This document shows, piece after piece, positions 1 through 4,734 of a stretch of 5,130 nt of DNA. The DNA lies in NCBI GenBank assembly GCA_020252385.1, contig JADCDC010000041.1, positions 1 to 5,130 on the forward strand, read 5' to 3'. Made by a program: the position numbers and the translations under genes. The notes beneath the pieces are model-generated. The model was given only the letters and a program-made list of their open reading frames with translations. It was not told where the DNA came from and did no database searches. The DNA is from Aestuariivirga sp. (GTDB lineage: Bacteria; Pseudomonadota; Alphaproteobacteria; Rhizobiales; Aestuariivirgaceae). Positions within the stretch are counted from its first letter, which is position 1. Each line of letters starts with the position of its first letter.

Positions 1-33
1 CGGGGAGGGGGCTTCCTCCTCCCCGGCCTTTCT
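1..33 (+). terminator. GC-rich hairpin with T-rich tail at left edge
   Basis: Positions 1-8 (CGGGGAGG) are the exact reverse complement of 18-25 (CCTCCCCG). The stem can continue inward with 9-11 against 15-17, including one G-T wobble, leaving a three-base loop. A pyrimidine and T-rich tract (CCTTTCTGTCTT) follows. This resembles an intrinsic terminator, or the stabilising hairpin often found between a highly expressed transport gene and the permease genes after it. The tail is not a clean T-run, and the stem may begin before the window, so partial read-through into the permease genes is likely. The upstream gene is not visible. Confidence 0.5.
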
Positions 34-59
34 GTCTTCCGCATCCGGGGACAAGCTCC

Positions 60-1349
60 ATGGCCATGGCCCAAGCACTTCCTGACGATGGCGTGATGCG
101 CGCCGCCGACGGCACGCCGCTCAAGACGGCGCTTGCCCGCGCCGAACGTCGCGAGCGGCTGAAGGCCTTAGGCCTCGTCCTGCCCCTCTTCGCCTTCATC
201 GTGCTGTCCTTCGTGGTGCCGATCCTGGTGATGCTCTACAATTCGGTCTACGATCCCGACGTCTCGGACAACATGCCGCGCACCGTCGTGGCGCTGCAGG
301 CCTGGGACGGCAAGGACCTGCCGTCGGAGGACGTGTTCGCCGCCTTCGTCGCCGACATGAAGCTGGCGCATGAGAACAAGCAGACAGCACTGATCGGCAA
401 GCGCCTGAATTACGAGATGTCGGGCATCCGCTCCAAGGTCATCGCCACCGGCCGCAAGATCGGCACGCTCGAGCAGGGCCCCTACAAGGAGGCCGTGATC
501 GCCATCGACAAGGTCTGGGGCGAGCCCGACACCTGGGCCACCATCAAGCGCTCCTCCTCGGACTGGACGCCCTTCTACATCCTCTCCTTGCTCGACCTCC
601 GCCAGGGGGCGGACGGCTCGATCGAGCGCATCCCGGAAGACCGCGCCATCTACATCGACATCCTGCTGCGCACGCTCGGCATATCGCTCCTGGTCACGCT
701 GACGACGCTGGTTCTGGGCTATCCGGTGGCCTATCTCCTCGCCACATCGCCGCAGCGAACCGCCTCGATCCTGATGATCTTCGTGCTGCTGCCGTTCTGG
801 ACGTCGCTCCTCGTGCGCACCACGGCCTGGATGATCCTCATGCAGGACGGTGGCGTCTTCACCCAGCTCCTCAACTTCACCGGCATCACATGGGTGATGA
901 ACCTCTTCGGTCTCGTCGAAGGCGAGCCGCAGCTGTTCAAGACGCGGTTTGCCACCATCGTGGCGATGACGCACATCCAGCTGCCCTTCACCCTGCTGCC
1001 GATCTATTCGGTGATGAAGACCATCTCGCCCAACTACATGCGCGCGGCGAAGTCGCTGGGCGGAACGCCCTTCTACTGCTTCCTCAGGGTCTACATGCCG
1101 CAGACCCTGCCGGGTGTGGCGGCGGGCTGCCTCCTCACCTTCATCCTCTGCCTCGGCTACTACATCACGCCCGCACTCGTCGGCGGGCCGACCGACCAGA
1201 TGATTTCGGGCTTCATCGAGCGCGCCATCAATTCGGAGAACAACTGGGGCAAGGCCTCGGCACTTGGCGTCATCCTGCTCATCGCCACGCTCATCCTCTA
1301 CTACGTCTACAACAAGCTGATCGGCATCGATCGCATGAAGCTCGGTTAG
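60..1349 (+). CDS. PotB-type ABC transporter permease with long periplasmic insert
   Basis: This is an inner-membrane permease subunit of an ABC importer in the spermidine/putrescine (PotB-like) permease family. By family it forms the translocation pore together with the next gene product. A cytoplasmic arm precedes TM1 at about residues 36-60. The conserved core follows, with membrane segments near 201-226, 235-262, 297-318, 352-373 and 400-420. The ATPase-docking EAA loop is at about 327-352 (RAAKSLGGTP, then MPQTLPG). At 429 aa it is well above the usual 280-310 for PotB. The excess is a hydrophilic stretch at about 62-198, predicted periplasmic. The start at 60 has GGGGA at 47-51 in ribosome-binding position; an ATG six bases later is also possible. 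It is followed after 5 bases by the second permease. The substrate is inferred only as a polyamine or similar small organic solute. Confidence 0.9.
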   Translation: MAMAQALPDDGVMRAADGTPLKTALARAERRERLKALGLVLPLFAFIVLSFVVPILVMLYNSVYDPDVSDNMPRTVVALQAWDGKDLPSEDVFAAFVADMKLAHENKQTALIGKRLNYEMSGIRSKVIATGRKIGTLEQGPYKEAVIAIDKVWGEPDTWATIKRSSSDWTPFYILSLLDLRQGADGSIERIPEDRAIYIDILLRTLGISLLVTLTTLVLGYPVAYLLATSPQRTASILMIFVLLPFWTSLLVRTTAWMILMQDGGVFTQLLNFTGITWVMNLFGLVEGEPQLFKTRFATIVAMTHIQLPFTLLPIYSVMKTISPNYMRAAKSLGGTPFYCFLRVYMPQTLPGVAAGCLLTFILCLGYYITPALVGGPTDQMISGFIERAINSENNWGKASALGVILLIATLILYYVYNKLIGIDRMKLG

Positions 1350-1354
1350 GCGCC

Positions 1355-2182
1355 ATGGCGGTACCCTCCTACTACACCCGCGGCGAGACGGTGGCCTATT
1401 ACGCGCTCCGCGTCTTCGTGGCGCTGGTGCTGCTGTTCCTGATCTCTCCGATCATCGCGGTGATGCCGCTCTCCTTCAATTCGGAAAGCTTCTTCACCTA
1501 TCCGATGCCGGGCTATTCGCTGAAATGGTATGAGGACTTCTTCTTCAATCCGCGCTGGTCGGGCGCGGTGAAGGTGAGCTTCATCGTGGCCATCGCCACC
1601 ACGATACTGGCGACGGCACTCGGCACGCTCGCGGCCCTGGGCCTCGCGCGCTCCAACTTTCCGGCCAAGGCCACCATCATGGCGATCCTCATCTCGCCCA
1701 TGATCGTTCCCGTCATCATCTCCGCCGTCGGCATGTTCAAGTTCTATGCGCAGCTCGATCTCGCCGGAACGCGCCTAGGCATCATCCTGGCGCACACGGC
1801 ACTCGCCACGCCCTTCGTCGTCATCACCGTCACGGCAACGCTCTCGAGCTTCGACAAGACGCTGATGCGCGCGGGCGCCTCCTGCGGGGCGCCGCCCCAC
1901 ACGGTGTTCTTCAAGGTGGTCATGCCGCTCATCCTGCCCGGCATGATCTCAGGGGCACTCTTCGCCTTCGTCACCTCCTTTGACGAGGTGGTGGTGGTGC
2001 TGTTCCTTGCCAGTCCGGAGGACCGCACCCTGCCGCTCCAGATGTTCTCAGGCATCCGCGAGATGATCTCGCCCACCATCACGGCAGCCGCAACCGTGCT
2101 GGTGCTGATCTCGACGGCACTGCTCATCACGGTCGAAATGCTCAGGCGCCGGTCCGAGCGCCTCAGGGGCGTTCAGGGTTGA
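1355..2182 (+). CDS. PotC-type ABC transporter permease
   Basis: This is the second inner-membrane permease of the same importer, 275 aa, a normal length for PotC-like proteins. TM1 lies at about residues 16-38. The SLKWYEDFF sequence after it (55-63) is typical of this family. Further membrane segments are near 72-98, 105-130, 141-163, 195-218 and 242-262. The ATPase-contacting loop is at about 171-196 (RAGASCGAP, then MPLILPG), with the EAA triplet degenerate and its conserved glycine present. The family segment TSFDEVVV follows at 207-214. The ATG at 1355 was chosen because it lies 5 bases after the upstream permease stop and starts with an ordinary short cytoplasmic N-terminus. The reading frame is open further upstream, but that part overlaps the first permease in another frame and is not permease-like. 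The ribosome site is weak (AGG at 1348-1350), suggesting translational coupling. The gene ends 7 bases from a convergent gene. Confidence 0.93.
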   Translation: MAVPSYYTRGETVAYYALRVFVALVLLFLISPIIAVMPLSFNSESFFTYPMPGYSLKWYEDFFFNPRWSGAVKVSFIVAIATTILATALGTLAALGLARSNFPAKATIMAILISPMIVPVIISAVGMFKFYAQLDLAGTRLGIILAHTALATPFVVITVTATLSSFDKTLMRAGASCGAPPHTVFFKVVMPLILPGMISGALFAFVTSFDEVVVVLFLASPEDRTLPLQMFSGIREMISPTITAAATVLVLISTALLITVEMLRRRSERLRGVQG

Positions 2183-2189
2183 TCATGCT

Positions 2190-2504
2190 CTAGCGCGCGG
2201 CGCGCCGTTCGGGCGACGCGCTGCTGCCTTCAACGGCGAGGCCGTCCATATGGCCCAGAGCCTGCCCGAGGCGTTCCGTGGCTTCCCTGGCGGCGGCCCG
2301 GTCCATGGCCCGGCTGCCGTCCTCGAGCGCCAGGGCTGCGCGCGCCGAAAGGTCGGAGAGTGTCGCGATGGCGCCGAACAGCCGGCCTGAGGGTGCGCGC
2401 TCCATGATCGAGCCGAGCTTCCTGAGCGAGGCCGCCGCCGCCGTTCCGGAGAGCCCCTCCGCCGCAAAGCAAAGTTCGTCCATTCCGTTCCGCCCCGCCT
2501 TCAT
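2190..2504 (-). CDS. small hypothetical protein, unrecognised family
   Basis: A 104-residue reading frame that I do not recognise. It is rich in alanine, with heptad-like spacing of Leu and charged residues, and looks largely helical. It has no clear signal peptide, membrane segment or metal-binding motif, and the single cysteine (in MDELCFAAEG) is near the start. Its C-terminus (SSASPERRAAR) is polar and probably disordered. Codon use has the strong G/C third-position bias of the neighbouring genes, which argues it is real. The ATG at 2504 was chosen because GGAGA (2515-2511 on this strand) precedes it with a 6-base gap. A GTG at 2525 has no ribosome site, and an internal ATG at 2483 is an alternative. 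It converges on the permease operon and is divergent from yebC, so its upstream region may share control with yebC. Confidence 0.6.
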   Translation of the reverse strand: MKAGRNGMDELCFAAEGLSGTAAAASLRKLGSIMERAPSGRLFGAIATLSDLSARAALALEDGSRAMDRAAAREATERLGQALGHMDGLAVEGSSASPERRAAR

Positions 2505-2510
2505 TCCCGT

Positions 2511-2515
2511 TCTCC
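2511..2515 (-). promoter_or_regulatory. ribosome binding site deciding the start of the small minus-strand gene
   Basis: On the minus strand GGAGA is followed by ACGGGA and then ATG (2504-2502). The sequence and 6-base spacing favour this ATG over the in-frame GTG at 2525, whose upstream bases (CCCCGTCA) show no Shine-Dalgarno match. The internal ATG at 2483 is preceded only by a G-rich stretch. Confidence 0.5.
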
Positions 2516-2553
2516 GGCACGCCACTGACGGGGAAAGCTTGGCGGCCCGAGAC

Positions 2554-2568
2554 TTAAGGGCGGGTTAA
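2554..2568. promoter_or_regulatory. candidate CtrA binding site (TTAA-N7-TTAA)
   Basis: TTAA at 2554-2557 and TTAA at 2565-2568 are separated by exactly seven bases (GGGCGGG), matching the full CtrA consensus of alphaproteobacteria. On the minus strand the first half reads TTAACC, also close to the published half-site. By manual scan I found no other TTAA in the window. The site ends five bases before the -35 of the yebC promoter, a position compatible with activation. It is also 50 bases upstream of the divergent small gene. Binding is inferred, not shown. Confidence 0.45.
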
Positions 2569-2573
2569 GCGGC

Positions 2574-2602
2574 TTGTTTCCGGGGCGGCCCCTTGTCTAT
2601 AA
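2574..2602 (+). promoter_or_regulatory. sigma-70-type promoter of yebC
   Basis: TTGTTT at 2574-2579 and CTATAA at 2597-2602 are separated by 17 bases. This is a close match to the alphaproteobacterial housekeeping consensus (CTTGAC, 17 bases, CTATAT). Transcription should start near 2609, giving a short leader of about 27 bases before yebC. The octamer GGCGGCCC occurs immediately on both sides of the -10 (2584-2591 and 2603-2610). Confidence 0.65.
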
Positions 2603-2635
2603 GGCGGCCCGACAAACCGCTCCTCCGAGGACTCC

Positions 2636-3385
2636 ATGGCCGGCCATTCGCAATTCAAGAACATCATGCACCGCAAGGGCAAGCAGGACGCGGTGAAGTC
2701 CAAGATCTTCTCGAAGCTCTCGCGTGAGATCACGGTCGCCGCCAAGTCAGGCCTCCCTGACCCCGACGCCAATGCCCGCCTCCGCCTTGCCATCCAGAAT
2801 GCCCGCGCCGAAAACCTGCCCAAGGACAACATCGAGCGCGCGATCAAGAAGGCGACGGGCGGGGACGCCGAGAACTACGACACGGTGCGCTATGAGGGCT
2901 ATGGCCCGGGTGGTGTCGCCGTCATCGTCGAGGCGCTGACCGACAACCGCAACCGCACCGCCTCCAATGTCCGCTCGCTGTTCACCAAATATGGCGGCAA
3001 CCTCGGCGAGTCGGGCTCGGTCGCCTTCATGTTCGCGCGCGTGGGCGAGATCGTCTATCCCGCCGCCAAAGCCACATCCGATGCGATGCTCGAAGCCGCG
3101 ATCGATGCCGGTGCCGATGACGTCACCTCCGATGAAGCGGGCCACACCGTCATCTGCGCCTTCGAGTCGCTGGGCGAGGTCTCCTCCGCCCTGGCGAAGG
3201 GCTTCGGCGAAGCCACCTCCGTCAAGGTCGTGTGGAAGCCGCAGACCCTGGCGCCGGTCGACCAGGAAAAGGCCGAAACCCTGTTGAAGCTCGTCGACGC
3301 GCTCGACGAGGACGACGACGTGCAGGTCGTCTTCTCCAACGCCGACATCCCCGAGGACGTGATGGCGAGGCTCAACGCCGAATGA
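2636..3385 (+). CDS. yebC: YebC/PmpR-family protein (TACO1 homologue)
   Basis: A full-length YebC family protein, 249 aa, the usual size. The signature N-terminus is present (MAGHSQFKNIMHRKGKQD, then KSKIFSKLSREI) and covers domain 1 up to about residue 75. The conserved RYEGYGPGG (85-93), TDNRNRTASNVR (102-113) and GGNLGESGSVAFMF (120-133) follow, and the acidic DALDEDDDVQVVFSNADI end segment lies at 221-238. Family members are cytosolic. They were first described as DNA-binding regulators (PmpR). Later work on YebC proteins and mitochondrial TACO1 supports a role in translation, easing ribosome stalling at proline-rich stretches. The ATG has GAGGA at 2627-2631 with a 4-base gap. The gene has its own promoter just upstream and commonly precedes ruvC in bacteria. 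No frameshift or missing segment is visible. Confidence 0.97.
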   Translation: MAGHSQFKNIMHRKGKQDAVKSKIFSKLSREITVAAKSGLPDPDANARLRLAIQNARAENLPKDNIERAIKKATGGDAENYDTVRYEGYGPGGVAVIVEALTDNRNRTASNVRSLFTKYGGNLGESGSVAFMFARVGEIVYPAAKATSDAMLEAAIDAGADDVTSDEAGHTVICAFESLGEVSSALAKGFGEATSVKVVWKPQTLAPVDQEKAETLLKLVDALDEDDDVQVVFSNADIPEDVMARLNAE

Positions 3386-3414
3386 ACCGCCTCTCAGCCA
3401 CACCCAATCGCATT

Positions 3415-3544
3415 CCTCGCCCCCACGCATGTGGGGGAGAGGGCAGGGTGAGGGGGTGGTGGCCACGAGTCGGCTCGTTCAAGCATCTCCCCCGCGGTGG
3501 GACCCCCTCACCCCTCCCTCTCCCCCACATGCGTGGGGGCGAGG
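3415..3544. repeat. REPIN/MITE-like palindromic element (two inverted REP-like hairpins)
   Basis: The arms 3415-3457 and 3502-3544 are reverse complements over 43 bases with two mismatches, around a 44-base centre. Each arm contains its own hairpin: CCCCCAC (3420-3426), loop GCAT, GTGGGGG (3431-3437) on the left, and CCCCCAC (3522-3528), loop ATGC, GTGGGGG (3533-3539) on the right. The centre also holds ACGAG-TCGG-CTCGT (3465-3478). Two REP-like units in opposite orientation form a REPIN, a non-autonomous element that can be mobilised by RAYT-type transposases. The G/C-strand asymmetry (CCCTCACC/CTCTCCCC runs) resembles abundant intergenic palindromes of rhizobial relatives. It fills most of the yebC-ruvC gap (3386-3566), which contains no gene. 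As RNA it would form a very stable hairpin, able to shield the yebC mRNA end or reduce read-through. It lacks a T-run, so it is not called as a terminator. Confidence 0.8.
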
Positions 3545-3551
3545 GGGAAGT

Positions 3552-3558
3552 AGGTGAG
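3552..3558 (+). promoter_or_regulatory. ribosome binding site of ruvC, just beyond the palindrome
   Basis: AGGTGAG lies 8 bases before the ATG at 3567 and only 7 bases after the right arm of the palindrome ends. It fixes the ruvC start and rules out the GTG codon three bases later as the main start. Confidence 0.6.
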
Positions 3559-3566
3559 CATCCGCG

Positions 3567-4070
3567 ATGGTGAGAATCATCGGCATCGACCCGGGGCTGC
3601 GCAACACCGGCTGGGGCGTCATCTCGCAGGAGGGCACCAAGCTCAGCTATGTGGCGGATGGTTCGATCCATTCCGATGGCGAGCTGTCGCTGGCGGAGCG
3701 CCTTCTCCAACTCCATGCCCAGCTGGTCGACATTCTGCGCGAATTTGCGCCCGACGAGGCGGCGGTCGAGGAGACCTTCGTCAACACCGATGCGCGGGCC
3801 ACGCTGAAGCTCGGCCAGGCGCGGGGTGTCCTCATGCTCGCACCCGCCATGCTGAAGCTCCCCGTCGCCGAATATGCGCCGAACACGGTCAAGAAGGCCG
3901 TCGTCGGTGCGGGCCATGCCGAGAAGGACCAGGTGAAGCACATGGTGAAGCTCCTGCTTCCCAAGGCAAGGATGCGCACCGCGGATTCGACCGATGCGCT
4001 GGCGGTGGCCATCTGTCACGCGCATTACCGCGGCTCGCAGCGGCTGGCGGACGTGCTGGCGCGTTCTTGA
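3567..4070 (+). CDS. ruvC: Holliday junction resolvase RuvC
   Basis: This is the endonuclease that resolves Holliday junctions by paired nicks, acting with RuvAB in recombinational repair. It is 167 aa, a usual length. The RNase H-like fold is marked by IIGIDPGLRNTGWGV at residues 4-18. The four acidic catalytic residues are all visible: D8 in GIDPG, E68 in AVEETF, and D140 and D143 in ADSTDALA. The conserved ALKLGQARGV-type segment (TLKLGQARGV, 79-88) and the YAPNTVKKAVVGAGHAEKDQV segment (103-123) are also present, so the enzyme should be active. It starts 181 bases after yebC, the gap being filled by a palindromic repeat, and its stop codon lies inside a LexA box for the following gene. 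It is separated from ruvA by 46 bases. Confidence 0.98.
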   Translation: MVRIIGIDPGLRNTGWGVISQEGTKLSYVADGSIHSDGELSLAERLLQLHAQLVDILREFAPDEAAVEETFVNTDARATLKLGQARGVLMLAPAMLKLPVAEYAPNTVKKAVVGAGHAEKDQVKHMVKLLLPKARMRTADSTDALAVAICHAHYRGSQRLADVLARS

Positions 4071-4077
4071 CTTGTTC
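4063..4077. promoter_or_regulatory. LexA (SOS) box, GTTC-N7-GTTC
   Basis: GTTC at 4063-4066 and GTTC at 4074-4077 are separated by exactly seven bases (TTGACTT). This is the direct-repeat operator recognised by LexA of alphaproteobacteria. It overlaps the ruvC stop codon (4068-4070), and the spacer contains the TTGACT -35 hexamer of the candidate ruvA promoter, so bound LexA would block polymerase. This implies DNA-damage induction of ruvAB. The position directly before a known SOS-type gene strongly supports function. Confidence 0.75.
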
Positions 4078-4095
4078 TCGGCCAGCCGTTAGCAC
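4067..4095 (+). promoter_or_regulatory. candidate ruvAB promoter inside the LexA box
   Basis: TTGACT (4067-4072, CTTGAC when read from 4066) matches the alphaproteobacterial -35 very well. Seventeen bases later is TAGCAC (4090-4095), a weaker -10. Transcription would begin near 4102, a leader of only about 15 bases that begins just before the ribosome site GAGAGGG (4104-4110). The promoter is inferred from spacing and from the overlapping LexA operator. Confidence 0.5.
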
Positions 4096-4116
4096 ATCCT
4101 CACGAGAGGGTGCCCG

Positions 4117-4734
4117 ATGATTGCAAAGCTCAAGGGCCGGATCGATGCCACGGGCGCCGACTGGCTGGTGATCGACGTCAATGGCGTGGGCTATCACGTC
4201 GCCTGCTCGTCGAAGACCCTCTCGGCCCTGCCGGGCCCCGGCGAATTCGCCGAAATCCACACCGAAATGCTGGTCTCCCAGGACATGATCCGCCTCGTCG
4301 GCTTCGCCACGGTGGGCGAGCGGGAGTGGTTCCGGCTCCTCCAGCAGGTGCAGGGTGTCGGCACCAAGGTGGCGCTGGCCATCCTCTCCACGCTGTCGAC
4401 CGCGGAGATCGGCAATTCCGTGGCGCTCCAGGACAAGGCGATGATCGGCCGGGCCAACGGCGTTGGCAAGAAACTGGCCGAGCGCATCGTGCTGGAGCTC
4501 AAGGACAAGACCCCGGCCTTCGCACCCATGGGCGCCGAGGTGGCGAAGCTCGCCGCCGAACTCGATGCGCCGCGCCCCACCGCGGCGGCGGATGCCGTCT
4601 CGGCCCTCGTCAATCTCGGCTATGGGCAGGCCCAGGCGGGTGCCGCGGTCTCGGCCGCGATGCGCAAGGCCGGTGATGATCAGCCCACGGAGAAACTGAT
4701 CCGCCTCGCGCTGAAGGAGCTGGCGCTCACATGA
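4117..4734 (+). CDS. ruvA: Holliday junction branch migration protein RuvA
   Basis: RuvA tetramers bind four-way junctions and load the RuvB motors. This copy has 205 aa, normal length. Domain I (OB fold, about 1-64) starts MIAKLKGRID. Domain II (about 65-142) holds two helix-hairpin-helix motifs, LLQQVQGVGTKVALAIL (74-90) and MIGRANGVGKKLAERIV (109-125). After an Ala/Pro-rich linker, domain III (about 156-205, ending KLIRLALKELALT) is the RuvB-contacting three-helix domain. The acidic-pin region reads VSQDMIRL: the aspartate (D56) is kept, but the preceding residue is Gln55 where E. coli has Glu55. The start has GAGAGGG at 4104-4110 with 6-base spacing. The stop overlaps the ruvB start (ATGA, 4731-4734), indicating translational coupling. 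A LexA box upstream suggests SOS control. Confidence 0.98.
   Translation: MIAKLKGRIDATGADWLVIDVNGVGYHVACSSKTLSALPGPGEFAEIHTEMLVSQDMIRLVGFATVGEREWFRLLQQVQGVGTKVALAILSTLSTAEIGNSVALQDKAMIGRANGVGKKLAERIVLELKDKTPAFAPMGAEVAKLAAELDAPRPTAAADAVSALVNLGYGQAQAGAAVSAAMRKAGDDQPTEKLIRLALKELALT

Noticed and set aside
168..974. Long open frame on the minus strand opposite the first permease
   Set aside because: Its translation is rich in His, Asp, Arg and Gly without domain logic, as expected for the antisense of a GC-rich membrane-protein gene; the plus strand has clear permease motifs.
890..1354. Upstream extension of the second permease frame
   Set aside because: The extension lies inside the first permease in another frame and gives a low-complexity His/Arg/Ala-rich peptide; the ATG at 1355 gives a normal PotC-like start.
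2199..2206. GGCGCGCC palindrome near the convergent gene ends as a terminator
   Set aside because: It is a short self-complementary octamer with no loop and no T-run; I see no clear terminator for either convergent gene.
2474..2490. Possible second LexA box, GTTC repeats at 2474 and 2487
   Set aside because: The halves are nine bases apart instead of seven and lie inside the small minus-strand coding region.
2278..2568. Plus-strand open frame opposite the small hypothetical gene
   Set aside because: Less convincing composition, no good ribosome site, and it would run across the CtrA-like motif; the minus-strand frame has better codon bias and a good ribosome site.
2621..2631. TCCTC-C-GAGGA inverted repeat over the yebC ribosome site
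   Set aside because: The single-base loop is too tight for a hairpin, so it is probably incidental to the GAGGA ribosome site.
2747..3466. Long minus-strand frame opposite yebC
   Set aside because: It is a shadow of yebC, with Gly/Val/Asp-rich low-information sequence, and it begins inside the palindromic repeat.
3415..3544. CRISPR-like repeat pair
   Set aside because: Only two units, in inverted rather than direct orientation, with no regular spacers; a REPIN-like palindrome explains the structure.
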